DNA of 64,000 nucleotides from the NCBI GenBank assembly GCA_030833145.1, contig JAURHT010000001.1, forward strand, positions 1-64,000, in the 5' to 3' direction. Every line of letters starts with the position of its first letter. Position 1 is the first letter of the stretch. The notes under the pieces were generated by a model. The model did no database searches. It saw only the letters and a list, made by a program, of their open reading frames with translations, and was not told the DNA's origin. The DNA is from Aquirufa sp. GTDB taxonomy: Bacteria; Bacteroidota; Bacteroidia; Cytophagales; Spirosomataceae. A program made the translations under genes and the position numbers. Positions 24,495-32,821 of this stretch are shown here, piece by piece.

Positions 24495-24575
24495 TATTTA
24501 GACTAATTTTAAATAGAGCACAAATGTAGGAAGCGATCGCGAGTTGCGCAACACTATTTAGAATTATTTTAAATA
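24495..24575 (-). promoter_or_regulatory. Promoter of the TonB receptor bracketed by two 21-bp operators
   Basis: TATTTAGACTAATTTTAAATA (with one more base making 21) at 24495-24515 and its near-copy at 24555-24575 differ at only two positions and are themselves imperfect palindromes with TATTTA/TAAATA ends. Between them on the minus strand lie TTG (24551-24549), a 20-bp spacer and TACATTTG (24528-24521), a textbook -33/-7 pair for the receptor. A repressor would sit on both sides of the promoter. The layout suits an iron regulator of the Fur or DtxR type, by inference from the cargo. Confidence 0.72.
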
Positions 24576-24618
24576 AGAATTTTGGAGTGGGATGGCAATT
24601 GTCAACAGAAGAATACCT

Positions 24619-24640
24619 TACATTTGGGAAAAGCAAATGT
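24619..24640 (+). promoter_or_regulatory. Promoter and 7-bp inverted repeat of the metallo-beta-lactamase gene
   Basis: TACATTTG at 24619-24626 matches the -7 box, with TTG at 24599-24601 as a -33 candidate (spacer 17, slightly short). The box overlaps a perfect inverted repeat ACATTTG (24620-24626) and CAAATGT (24634-24640), which ends two bases before the ATG, so a regulator or an mRNA stem could act here. Confidence 0.55.
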
Positions 24641-24642
24641 AA

Positions 24643-25350
24643 ATGAGCAAGTACGTTTTCGTTTTATTGTTAGCCTATATGCCCCTGGTTAATGCCCAAC
24701 AAGTAGTGTTAAAGCAGTTATCTGAAAACACCTTTATCCATACGTCCTATTTGCAAACGGACGATTTTGGGCATGTTCCTTGCAATGGTTTAGTGATTCG
24801 AAATGGACAGCAAGCCCTTGTTTTTGATACCCCCACGGATGATAAAGGGGCAAAAGAATTAATTCGTCTGGTGCAGGATTCCTTGCATTGTAAAGTCGTT
24901 ATGGTGATTCCGACCCATTTTCACAACGATTGCTTAGGAGGCCTACAGGCTTTTCACGATGCCGGAATACCTTCCATAGCGAACGAATTAACGCTAGAAT
25001 TAGCTAAAAATAGTCAGGTGACTGTACCGGAATTTAGCTTTCATAAATCCTTCACATTTAAAGTGGGACAAGAAAAAGTGCTGATCAAGTTTCTAGGTCA
25101 AGGCCATACTCGGGATAATGTGGTGGGCTATTTTCCTAGCGAAAAGGTGTTGTTTGGGGGCTGTTTGATTAAAGAAATAGGCGCTTCTAAGGGTTATCTA
25201 GGAGATGCAAATGTGGAAGAATGGTCCGCAACAGTGAAAAGAGTTAAAAGGAAATTTCCCCGTGTGAAACAGGTCGTGCCTGGTCATGGGGAAGCGGGAG
25301 ATTCTAGTTTGCTAGATTATACCCGTAAACTATTCACAAAACAAAACTAA
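24643..25350 (+). CDS. Subclass-B1-type metallo-beta-lactamase
   Basis: The 235-residue protein has a signal peptide (cut near 18) and an MBL fold with every B1 zinc ligand: H92-x-H94-x-D96 (THFHNDC), H155 (GQGHTRDN), C174 (FGGCLIK) and H215 (VPGHGE). The lysine three after the cysteine (K177), which binds the beta-lactam carboxylate in B1 enzymes, and the GYLGDANVEEW segment, as in BlaB-like Bacteroidota enzymes, are also present. Hydrolysis of penicillins and carbapenems in the periplasm is the expected role. It is divergent from the TonB receptor; no mobile element is nearby, so it looks intrinsic. Confidence 0.87.
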   Translation: MSKYVFVLLLAYMPLVNAQQVVLKQLSENTFIHTSYLQTDDFGHVPCNGLVIRNGQQALVFDTPTDDKGAKELIRLVQDSLHCKVVMVIPTHFHNDCLGGLQAFHDAGIPSIANELTLELAKNSQVTVPEFSFHKSFTFKVGQEKVLIKFLGQGHTRDNVVGYFPSEKVLFGGCLIKEIGASKGYLGDANVEEWSATVKRVKRKFPRVKQVVPGHGEAGDSSLLDYTRKLFTKQN

Positions 25351-25388
25351 GTTTATCTAGTTAATAGCTTGAAAAAATAGCTACTAAG

Positions 25389-25835
25389 ATGAACATGAAT
25401 CGCGAAGAGTTTTTACACAAATTATCTGTAGGTTTAGCCGCAACCTGCGTTGCTTGTTTAGCCGCTGCCTGTTCTTCAGATAGCCCTGGTCCTATTTCGC
25501 CGGCTACTGGATCCAATCCGACAGGAAATACCGCGGGGGCCACGGTAAATTTAGATTCAGAATTAAAAAACATCAATGATTTTGTTGCCAAAAACTCCAC
25601 CATCGTCATCCGCACCGCGTCTGGGAATGCCGTTTCTAATTTTTTAGCCTTCTCCTCGGTATGTCCGCACGCTGGAGCCACAGTAGAGTATAATAATTCT
25701 ACCTCCTCCTTTTTATGTGCTGCCCATGGTTCCACCTTTAATTCGAATGGAGGTTTAGTTCAAGGTCCAGCCACGAAAGGACTCACGAAATTAACGGTTG
25801 AAATTACTGGTTCTACTTTGACCGTCAAGGCGTAA
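25389..25835 (+). CDS. Rieske [2Fe-2S] protein, exported
   Basis: The 148-residue protein starts MNMNREEFLHKLSVGLAATC, a short signal with a lipobox-like cysteine cluster (AAACSS near residue 28) that suggests membrane anchoring. The Rieske ligands are C92 and H94 in CPHAG and C110 and H113 in CAAHGS, the two-box spacing of a single-domain Rieske protein. It would be a periplasmic electron carrier; no oxygenase or bc1 partner is adjacent. It lies 38 bp after the lactamase in the same direction. The start at M3 is equally possible. Confidence 0.85.
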   Translation: MNMNREEFLHKLSVGLAATCVACLAAACSSDSPGPISPATGSNPTGNTAGATVNLDSELKNINDFVAKNSTIVIRTASGNAVSNFLAFSSVCPHAGATVEYNNSTSSFLCAAHGSTFNSNGGLVQGPATKGLTKLTVEITGSTLTVKA

Positions 25836-25843
25836 ATTATTTT

Positions 25844-25851
25844 TATCTTTG
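25844..25851 (+). promoter_or_regulatory. -7 promoter box in a hairpin before the small lipoprotein gene
   Basis: TATCTTTG matches TAnnTTTG 25 nt before ATG 25876. It lies in an imperfect inverted repeat (ATTATTTTTATCT at 25836-25848 against AGATAAAAAATAAT at 25856-25869) that may double as a weak terminator for the Rieske gene. Confidence 0.5.
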
Positions 25852-25875
25852 ATTTAGATAAAAAATAATGACCCT

Positions 25876-26103
25876 ATGAAAAAGTCCCTGATTAAATCAT
25901 TTGTTGCTTTAGCTCTTTTAGCGTCTATGAGTTCATGCGCCACGGTACTTGGCGGAAGAGTTACGGAATACCAGCGCACAAAACCCGCTCCAGGACAACC
26001 AGCTCGAGAAGTGAGAGGCGCGGCTTTAATTGCAGATGTTATTTTGTTTTGGCCAGGTGCTATTATCGATTTTGCAACGGGTGCGATTTACAGACCAAGG
26101 TAA
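25876..26103 (+). CDS. Small lipoprotein
   Basis: The 75-residue product has a hydrophobic signal and lipobox SSCATV (Cys near residue 21), then a short Arg/Pro-rich stretch and a hydrophobic ALIADVILFWPGAIIDFATG segment that ends in YRP. This is the layout of YceK-like and other small lipoproteins with a re-entrant hydrophobic tail. The role is unknown. It is convergent with the phosphatase-like gene, nine bases away. Confidence 0.7.
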   Translation: MKKSLIKSFVALALLASMSSCATVLGGRVTEYQRTKPAPGQPAREVRGAALIADVILFWPGAIIDFATGAIYRPR

Positions 26104-26112
26104 TAAGTGAGT

Positions 26113-26784
26113 TTACTTTGAACTCACCCGAGACATTAAATAAAACATTTCGGTGGCAATTTGAAAGCATCGCTCGTCATAGGTCTTTTGTTCTGCTGGC
26201 GTGCCATCAGATAATTTGGGATCATCGTATTTAATAGCAGTCCTAAAGGAAGCGCCCACGACATTAGGGCAGTTTTTGTCTGCGTCCGAACAATTCATGA
26301 CTGCAACGAAGTTCTTTTGTGGGTTAAATGGATTTGTGTAGACTTTCGAGAAACATTCAATCGCAGGTAGAGTTTTGCTGTAGTGGACCAAATAATGGGG
26401 ATTTACGTCCCCGTTTACTTTCTCTATGGAAAGCCCAGCGCGCTCTAATGCGGCTACAGCTCGCGGGTTGAATGCGGTGTTTTCTGTTCCTCCAGAATAG
26501 GTGTTGATTTTATCTGCTAATTGAAATTGCTCTGCCGCAACACTAGCCCAAATTTGGCTCATTTGACTTCTCCTGCTATTGTGGGTACAAATAAAGACCA
26601 AGTTCACAGGTTTCTTTGCCTGAATTTGCGCTTTTACATATACCGCGAGTTTTTCGATTTCTGTTTTTCGCTCTTCTGGGATAGAGGACACAGCGGATTT
26701 AATGGACGCGATATAGTCAGGCAGGTTTTGAGAATGTAGACCAAAGCTGATCAGACATAGAAGGTAAATGAATAGATTCTTCAT
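26113..26784 (-). CDS. Exported low-molecular-weight phosphatase / arsenate-reductase-like protein
   Basis: The 223-residue protein opens with a signal peptide (cut near residue 19, HSQ), unusual for a family that normally works in the cytosol. The catalytic loop is CTHNSRRSQ with nucleophile C66 and R72 (CX5RS), and SDADKNCPNV downstream carries the aspartate and a second cysteine (ArsC/Wzb-like). Members reduce arsenate or dephosphorylate tyrosine. The palindrome just upstream resembles an ArsR operator, which supports an arsenate-linked role, but no arsR, arsB or acr3 gene is in the window. Confidence 0.8.
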   Translation of the reverse strand: MKNLFIYLLCLISFGLHSQNLPDYIASIKSAVSSIPEERKTEIEKLAVYVKAQIQAKKPVNLVFICTHNSRRSQMSQIWASVAAEQFQLADKINTYSGGTENTAFNPRAVAALERAGLSIEKVNGDVNPHYLVHYSKTLPAIECFSKVYTNPFNPQKNFVAVMNCSDADKNCPNVVGASFRTAIKYDDPKLSDGTPAEQKTYDERCFQIATEMFYLMSRVSSK

Positions 26785-26797
26785 GAGCGATTATTTC

Positions 26798-26813
26798 ATC
26801 GTAATATTACGAT
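26798..26813 (-). promoter_or_regulatory. Perfect 16-bp palindromic operator (ArsR-like)
   Basis: ATCGTAATATTACGAT is a perfect palindrome whose right edge, read on the minus strand, ends 13 bases before the start codon of the ArsC-like gene, so it overlaps the expected promoter. Symmetric AT-rich sites of this kind are typical for ArsR/SmtB repressors. The regulator must be encoded elsewhere. Confidence 0.65.
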
Positions 26814-26899
26814 ATATTTCAGAATTATGCAATTGAATAGCTTTCTATTTCGCGTTAGTATTAAAATTTTGGCTAATTTGTGGATAAAATAATTTAATC

Positions 26900-27175
26900 A
26901 TGAAGGCCCCATTTAACAAATACTTATACCTCGGATTCGTCCTTTTTGGACTCTATGAGCTTTTCGTTCAACACTCAGCCTTGGAAGCGGCCACCCAATT
27001 TGGGATTGCGTTGATTTTCGATCCATTTGATACTGCACAACCATGGAAGGAGCGTCCTAGTTGGCAAAAAGCGGTATTAATACTGCATCTAGCAATCGTT
27101 GCGGCCTTATTTGGATATGAAGTGGGAAGCTCGGATGCTACGAAAGGATTTGTAGATGGTTGGAACGGGAAATAA
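26900..27175 (+). CDS. Small two-span membrane protein
   Basis: The 91-residue product has membrane spans near residues 8-24 and 52-72 (KAVLILHLAIVAALFGYEV) and a C-terminal tail DATKGFVDGWNGK. That tail resembles the IKAGFIDGWNNK end of the HTH-membrane protein encoded at 9648, so the two proteins share a C-terminal element that presumably faces the same side of the membrane. Function is unknown. It directly abuts the next gene (stop 27175, start 27176). Confidence 0.65.
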   Translation: MKAPFNKYLYLGFVLFGLYELFVQHSALEAATQFGIALIFDPFDTAQPWKERPSWQKAVLILHLAIVAALFGYEVGSSDATKGFVDGWNGK

Positions 27176-27511
27176 ATGGGTATGTACATCTCACTCACGG
27201 GCTTGAAGCCTAAAGGCTTCGTCGCATACTTTCGTTTTTGGCTTTTGGCCATCCCATCCTTTCGTCAAGCCCATACGGCACCAGGAATTCTACATAGCCA
27301 AGTCAAAAAAGTAAAGGAATATCAATGTACCATTACTGCTTGGGAGAGCCGCGAACTGATGCTTAATTTCATGCGAAGTGGAGCTCACTTGAAAGCGATG
27401 AAAGTCTTTCATCAAATTGCTACAGGGCCCACTTATGGCTATGAATCGGAGTCTATTCCTAGTTGGGAGCAGGCTTACGCTTTGCTCATGGAAAAAGGGA
27501 AAATGCATTGA
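27176..27511 (+). CDS. DUF3291/spheroidene-monooxygenase-like small protein
   Basis: The 111-residue protein carries the pattern AHTAPGIL, TITAWESRELMLNFMRSGAH and TGPTYGYESESIPSWEQAYA, which resembles the dimeric alpha-beta barrel of DUF3291 and CrtA-like proteins. It is short for a haem-dependent CrtA enzyme, so a non-catalytic or cofactor-free role is likelier. It begins right after the stop of the membrane protein gene, so the two are coupled. It is convergent with the DUF2231 gene. Confidence 0.65.
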   Translation: MGMYISLTGLKPKGFVAYFRFWLLAIPSFRQAHTAPGILHSQVKKVKEYQCTITAWESRELMLNFMRSGAHLKAMKVFHQIATGPTYGYESESIPSWEQAYALLMEKGKMH

Positions 27512-27539
27512 TTTTCGCACAGATTCAGCTAAACTAACC

Positions 27540-28967
27540 TTAAGGCTTAGATACCACCAAGGCACTATCTACCTCTAGCGGCCAACTACCTTTGAACCCC
27601 GATTGAATGGATAAATCCGGACGCATTTTTTTAAGTTGTGCCACGCCCTTTTCCGTCACCCGGGTTTGCCACAAATAAACGCGTTTGAGCGATTTGATTT
27701 TCGCCAGCGTTAGCAGACCTCGATCACTGATTTGAGTTCCCACTAGATTAATCGACTCTAAATAGGCGAGGCTTTTAAGGTTCTCTAAGTCTTGGTCTAT
27801 AATTTTTGTGTGATTTACGTCGAGTTGAATCAACAGCGGCATGTCAGTGATTCTCTTCATAAATTCACCCCCTATTTGTGTATTCCCTAATTTTAAGCGG
27901 ATAATTTGTTCGCTTATTTTGCTTAGATCTGTCAGTTCTTTATTGGTTATCCTAGGTGCGTTGAGAGCATTGATTTCAATAAAAGAGCGATCTTTCGATA
28001 CGGGATTTGCGATCAAACCGTGTTTGCGGATCAGTGCAAGATCAGCTTCATCTGCCTCATCTGGGGAAAGCTTAAATACGGGCGACTCCTGCGCTACTTG
28101 GTCTTGCGTGTAGGACTTTAAAACGGCTTTTATTTTCTCATCTGCTGGCAGTTGGGATACCTTTTTGTTAAAATCCGCCCCCTGTTGTATCCACCAATGT
28201 AGTAGAGAAATTTCATTCTCTGTTAGTGGAGTTTTTCCTTTAGGGGGCATATGGTGCTCATCACTTGTATCCAGCAAAAGTCGTTTGATTAACTCGCTTT
28301 CTTCTGGTTTTCCCGCTGCTAAAACGGGCCCCTCTTCACCGCCGGCTAAGATAAAATTAGGGGCGTCTAAACGTAACTTTCCTTTTTGCTTTTCTGCATT
28401 GTGGCAGGAAACGCAGCGCTGGGTTAAAATCGGTTTTACGAGTTGAGTATATACGACGGCCTCAGGCAGGTTGGTTATTTTAGGGGCCTCTTCCTCCTGC
28501 TTTTCTATTCCTAGCATATCGCGTGCAGGAGCGGGTAAACTAGCTGTCAAATAATCAGACCCATGAGTCAAATTTCCCCCGTAATGTCCCGTAATGGTGA
28601 GGCAAGTAAGACCAAAGATTAATAGGGGATTCGTTAGGCGGCTCGGCATTCCCGAGTGCATTGCGTAAGCTAGTCCCGCTGACAATACGCAAGTACTTAT
28701 ACCCAGCCACTGGTGAATCTGTAAGTTGGAAGTATCGTATTCCCCGGATTGCGCCAGCGACCAACCCATAGTTGCGGACAGGACCGCAAAAATGGAAGTC
28801 CAGATTAAAATTCGAGTAACAATCGGCCTGGCTTCCGGTTGCTTTTGCGCATAGAAAAAATGCAAAATTCCCGCCATGAAAAACATCCCGATAGGTAAAT
28901 GCACCAGCATCGGATGAAAATGTCCCCAAAACAGGAGCCACGACTGGCCCGCCTCCGCTAGTATCAT
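27540..28967 (-). CDS. DUF2231 membrane protein with cytochrome-c (PSCyt1) and leucine-rich domains
   Basis: The 475-residue protein has three parts: a DUF2231-type four-span membrane domain (about 1-150, opening GHFHPMLVHLPIGMFF), a planctomycete-type cytochrome domain with the haem motif CVSCH at about 182-186, and leucine-rich-like repeats from about 300 (LTDLSKISEQIIRLKLGNTQ). Covalent haem places the middle domain in the periplasm. It is the last gene of the operon that begins with DUF1501, and its start codon directly follows the stop of the NHL gene. It probably couples the operon's periplasmic proteins to membrane electron flow. Confidence 0.82.
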   Translation of the reverse strand: MILAEAGQSWLLFWGHFHPMLVHLPIGMFFMAGILHFFYAQKQPEARPIVTRILIWTSIFAVLSATMGWSLAQSGEYDTSNLQIHQWLGISTCVLSAGLAYAMHSGMPSRLTNPLLIFGLTCLTITGHYGGNLTHGSDYLTASLPAPARDMLGIEKQEEEAPKITNLPEAVVYTQLVKPILTQRCVSCHNAEKQKGKLRLDAPNFILAGGEEGPVLAAGKPEESELIKRLLLDTSDEHHMPPKGKTPLTENEISLLHWWIQQGADFNKKVSQLPADEKIKAVLKSYTQDQVAQESPVFKLSPDEADEADLALIRKHGLIANPVSKDRSFIEINALNAPRITNKELTDLSKISEQIIRLKLGNTQIGGEFMKRITDMPLLIQLDVNHTKIIDQDLENLKSLAYLESINLVGTQISDRGLLTLAKIKSLKRVYLWQTRVTEKGVAQLKKMRPDLSIQSGFKGSWPLEVDSALVVSKP

Positions 28968-30038
28968 TTAGCCAATTCGTTCTAATTTGATTGGATAGGT
29001 TTTTCCAGACGCCCACTGAGGCACGTAGATGTTTTCATCGGAATCCGCATATACGTCATGCGGGTGGATGAAGACTTTGTGTTCGTCGTCTTTGACCTGC
29101 TTCTGTAACACGCCGTTTTTATAGATAGGTTCGGAACCCCCTGGAGTTGAAACAACCTTCATGTTCTTATCCAAAATTTGGATATATCCTGAACCCGCCC
29201 ATGAAGCATCCGTGCTTCTAAAGCAAGCCGCAAGAATGTGGTCGCCGTGCAAGACAGGACGGCAAATAAACGAACCAGGATAGTGATAACGCGTGATGAA
29301 TTTTCCGTCTAAAGTGAATCTTTTCAAGCTGTTATTGACGCGATCTGTCACTAATAAAGTCCAGTTGTTTGGGTCGCGCGTATCGACTAAAACGCCGTGG
29401 CAGCAGTTGAATTTATTGTCATCGTAGACAGAACTATAGCCACCAAAATGGCGGATGTAGCGACCTTTCGAATCGTATTGAATAATGTAATTTGCCCCGT
29501 ATCCATCGGCCACATAAATATCTCCATTCTTTGGATTGACTGCTGTTTCTGTGGGAACAAATTGATGGGGATGGTCGTAGACTCCCGTCTCTTTGGGGTA
29601 ATCAATTTTGAATATTTCCCGTCCTTTTAAATCTGTTTTGATAACCTGGTGGCGTGTGTTATCGCAAATCAATAAGAATTGTTCTCCTCCCTCCTGTAAG
29701 ATGGTTAAACCGTGTGCACCGGGGTACGAAGTTCCCCACGAGTCGAGTAGCTTTCCCGATTTATCGTAGATGAGGACGTTGTTTTTGACTTCGTTTGTTA
29801 GTAAGAAAAGACGCCCTTTCGCATCTTCCACCATCTCATGACAATCGTTGACTGGATTTTTGCCTGCGTCAAGAATTCCCCAATTAGGGACTACTTTGTA
29901 CGTAAAGGCTCCGTGCCCTAAAGTGATTTCGCCGGGTTTGGGTGCGATTTTTTTCATAGCATTATGGCTTAAAAGAGAGGTGCCAAGCAAGGCGGAACTT
30001 GTTTTTAAAAAGTCTCTGCGAGGGATAGATTCTTCCAT
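28968..30038 (-). CDS. NHL-type six-bladed beta-propeller, Tat-exported
   Basis: The 356-residue protein opens MEESIPRRDFLKTSSALLGT, a twin-arginine leader. The body is made of NHL/SMP-30-like blades: GRLFLLTNEVKNNVLIYDKSG, GDIYVADGYGANYIIQYDSKG, GSGYIQILDKN, each with the aromatic-Asp-x-G style turn. Such propellers bind small molecules or act as lactonases; no metal site is evident. It sits between the large DUF1553 cytochrome gene (five bases upstream) and the DUF2231 gene, so it acts in the same exported module. Confidence 0.82.
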   Translation of the reverse strand: MEESIPRRDFLKTSSALLGTSLLSHNAMKKIAPKPGEITLGHGAFTYKVVPNWGILDAGKNPVNDCHEMVEDAKGRLFLLTNEVKNNVLIYDKSGKLLDSWGTSYPGAHGLTILQEGGEQFLLICDNTRHQVIKTDLKGREIFKIDYPKETGVYDHPHQFVPTETAVNPKNGDIYVADGYGANYIIQYDSKGRYIRHFGGYSSVYDDNKFNCCHGVLVDTRDPNNWTLLVTDRVNNSLKRFTLDGKFITRYHYPGSFICRPVLHGDHILAACFRSTDASWAGSGYIQILDKNMKVVSTPGGSEPIYKNGVLQKQVKDDEHKVFIHPHDVYADSDENIYVPQWASGKTYPIKLERIG

Positions 30039-30043
30039 TTGGT

Positions 30044-32818
30044 TTAAGGTTTATTTATACTTTCATCAATGTTAAATAGGGCATTGGCCACTAAGGTTTT
30101 GGCAACTAAATTAGCCGGATTAGGAGGAACATCATTATCCGGACAAAGTTTTAAGAAGGCCAATGTTTCTTTTGAATGCGATTGGTAATAGGATAATGTT
30201 TGCTTGTAAAAAGCATGTAATGTTTCCGCCTTTTTAGGAGCAATTTTTCTGCCAAATAAATCCGCATAGCCTTTTTGAATAAATCCGATTCCACTTTCTG
30301 GGTACTTGCGCGCAAAAAAGTGCGATGCCTCTAAGAACACAGGATCGTTCAGTGTATTCAACGCTTGCATGGGCGTGTTCGTGCGTATCCGTCTGGAAAG
30401 ACAAATATCGCGAGTTCCGGCATCAAATGTGACCATGGTAGGATACGGGCTGCTGCGCCTCCAATAGGTATAAAGCGAGCGCCTCCACTGCTCTTCCCCA
30501 CTACTTTTCTCCCATTTCATCCCACTATATGGCGCATTCCAAACCCCATCTGGTTGCTCCGGCATAACGCTAGGCCCACCCAGCTTTTCGCTTAATAATC
30601 CGGACCAAAGCAAGGCCTGGTCGCGTACTTGTTCCGGACTCAATCTTAGACGCGGCCCTCGGGTAATGTAGCGATTATTCGGATCTTTTTCCCGCGCATC
30701 CTTGTCAACAATGGCAGATTGCTGGTAGCTAGCAGACATCACCACGTACTTGATAAATTCCTTGGGGCGGTAGTTAAAATTCACCTGGAACTTATAAGCT
30801 AAATGATCTAGTAAGTCTTGGTTTACTGGTGGAAGACCCTGGCTTCCCAGGTCTTCTAAAGTCTCCACGATACCTATGCCAAACAATTGTTCCCAGAATC
30901 GATTCACCGCAACCCGCGCAGTTAATGGATTGCTTTTGCTTCCTATCCAATTCGCTAAATCCAAGCGAGACGCTACGGGCGTATTTTTAAATAGTGCAGG
31001 GATTCCAGGATTTACCGCAGCACCAGGATTTAACCACGAACCACGCGTAAATACCCGTGTCGTTCGGGTATAGTCCGCAGGATTTTCAAGCATAACGGGG
31101 GTAGTTAATTCCGGTTCTGTGGCGATGGCTTTTAAAGCTAAATTTTCAAATTCCGTAGACTTAAGGGAAGCGGGAATTTCTGGTAACAAAGCCCAAAATG
31201 CGATGTAGGCAGTGGTTTGATCTGGTTTCATTTGGGCATTCGTAAACTCCCAAACCAGATCTTGTTTCCCAGGCAAAGATGGAATAGTGAAATAGGCGTA
31301 AGCCCAGCCTTTCACCCATTGACCTTTGGGTTTTGCGTATTTTTCTTGCAGCGTCGTGTCCAGTTTTATCCGGGCAATTATGGGGCCTGTTTTTGTGCCT
31401 TGGTGGATGTTTAAAAAGGTAGGTCCAGGACCCGAATTTTTGCAGGCAATTAACAGCTTCGTTTTCCCCATCATAGGAACGGCTTTGAAGCGTGCAGATC
31501 CTTTGTGTCGAATCGCTAAGTATTTGTTATCCGCTAAGGCTCCATTGTCAAACTGATCTGCCCAGTGGGGATGAATTTTAGGCTCCACGAAACGAATCAT
31601 ATTCCCCCAGGCTTTTTGGGTCGCGACTGGCTGTTTAACTAAATAGGCCTTTAACTGCGCAATCGTTTTTTCGTCCTCTGGTTTAAGATGTTTGTAGGTA
31701 GGGGAATCATCCGGAATATCTTCATCTCGGGTATTGTTAAAGAAAGCAACGTATTTATAATATTCTTCGTGTCTTATAGGGTCATAAGGATGTGAATGGC
31801 ATTGTACACAGCCAAAACTCGTGCCTTGAAGCACCTCCCAAGTCGTATTTACTCGATCTAAAATGGCTGCTGTTCGAAACTCTTCATCTTCTGTTCCCCC
31901 TTCATCATTATTCGTGGTATTTCGGTGAAAGGCAGTAGCGACGTAGTCATTTTCTGTCGGATTGGGTAATAAATCGCCGGCTAATTGTTCCTTAATAAAT
32001 TGATCGTAAGGCTTGTTTTGATTGAACGAAGCGATGACATAATCTCGGTATTTCCAAATGCTTCTCGCCTCGTCTTTTTCGTACCCTTTCGTATCTGCAT
32101 AGCGTGCTAAGTCCATCCACATGGAGGCCCATTTTTCGCCAAAACGAGGGGATTTCAACAGTTTATCCACTTGCTTTTCATAAGCGTTAGCCGAATTATC
32201 CTGTTCAAATTCTGCGTAATCTGAGGGCGTAGGCGGAAGCCCGGTTAGGTCCAAAAAAAGTCTTCGTAAAAGATCTGGTTTAGCGGCCACTTCCGCATGG
32301 GAAAGTCCCTGTTTTTTTTGTTCGGCCTGAACGAAATAGTCGAGATCATTTTTTGCCCAACCACTTGAAATTCCCACCCAACGCAATGCTTTTTCCCACC
32401 AACTCCCCAGGGGAATGGCCGGGGCTTCTACTGGTTGATAAGCCCAATGCTCTCCCCAAGGGGCACCTTCTTTCACCCAAGTGGTCAATAAATCAATTTC
32501 CTCTTGTGAGAGTGCCGCTCTTTGATACGGCATTTTCTCATCCGGATCTTGACTATGTAAGCGCTGTATGAAACTTGATTGTTCTGGGTGGCCAGGGATG
32601 ATGGCCGGCTTTCCTGATTTTGTTTTACCTAGCGCTTCCTCCTCAAATAGTAAACTAAACCCACCTTGCTTTTTGACCCCTCCGTGACAGGAGATGCAGT
32701 TTTTATTTAGGATAGGTTTGATCTGGGTACTGTAATCTACTTTTCGTGGTTTACTAGTGAAATAGTAAACAGTTAATCCTATTATGCAAAGGCCTATAAT
32801 AAGGAGTAATTTTCTCAT
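30044..32818 (-). CDS. PSCyt1-DUF1549-DUF1553 cytochrome-c protein
   Basis: At 924 residues this is a full-length planctomycete-type protein: an N-terminal membrane anchor, a PSCyt1 domain with haem motif CISCH near residue 42, a DUF1549 region (LFLDLTGLPPTPSDYAEFEQ; WASMWMDLARYADTKGYEKD) and a DUF1553 region (NPLTARVAVNRFWEQLFGIG; MSASYQQSA; LSRRIRTNTPMQALNTLNDP). A lectin-like insert lies in the middle. The family always accompanies DUF1501 proteins; its reaction is unknown, but haem and periplasmic location suggest oxidation of an organic substrate. Confidence 0.88.
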   Translation of the reverse strand: MRKLLLIIGLCIIGLTVYYFTSKPRKVDYSTQIKPILNKNCISCHGGVKKQGGFSLLFEEEALGKTKSGKPAIIPGHPEQSSFIQRLHSQDPDEKMPYQRAALSQEEIDLLTTWVKEGAPWGEHWAYQPVEAPAIPLGSWWEKALRWVGISSGWAKNDLDYFVQAEQKKQGLSHAEVAAKPDLLRRLFLDLTGLPPTPSDYAEFEQDNSANAYEKQVDKLLKSPRFGEKWASMWMDLARYADTKGYEKDEARSIWKYRDYVIASFNQNKPYDQFIKEQLAGDLLPNPTENDYVATAFHRNTTNNDEGGTEDEEFRTAAILDRVNTTWEVLQGTSFGCVQCHSHPYDPIRHEEYYKYVAFFNNTRDEDIPDDSPTYKHLKPEDEKTIAQLKAYLVKQPVATQKAWGNMIRFVEPKIHPHWADQFDNGALADNKYLAIRHKGSARFKAVPMMGKTKLLIACKNSGPGPTFLNIHQGTKTGPIIARIKLDTTLQEKYAKPKGQWVKGWAYAYFTIPSLPGKQDLVWEFTNAQMKPDQTTAYIAFWALLPEIPASLKSTEFENLALKAIATEPELTTPVMLENPADYTRTTRVFTRGSWLNPGAAVNPGIPALFKNTPVASRLDLANWIGSKSNPLTARVAVNRFWEQLFGIGIVETLEDLGSQGLPPVNQDLLDHLAYKFQVNFNYRPKEFIKYVVMSASYQQSAIVDKDAREKDPNNRYITRGPRLRLSPEQVRDQALLWSGLLSEKLGGPSVMPEQPDGVWNAPYSGMKWEKSSGEEQWRRSLYTYWRRSSPYPTMVTFDAGTRDICLSRRIRTNTPMQALNTLNDPVFLEASHFFARKYPESGIGFIQKGYADLFGRKIAPKKAETLHAFYKQTLSYYQSHSKETLAFLKLCPDNDVPPNPANLVAKTLVANALFNIDESINKP

Positions 32819-32821
32819 CGC

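Noticed and set aside
24530..24550. GCGATCGC octamer beside the TonB promoter
   Set aside because: A single occurrence in the promoter spacer; no HIP1-like enrichment is apparent in the window.
25361..25735. 124-codon minus-strand ORF over the Rieske gene
   Set aside because: The plus-strand frame has both Rieske ligand boxes; the minus frame is a shadow.
28555..29016. 153-codon minus-strand ORF across the DUF2231/NHL junction
   Set aside because: It lies in another frame over the DUF2231 start, which has clear family motifs and perfect spacing from the NHL stop.
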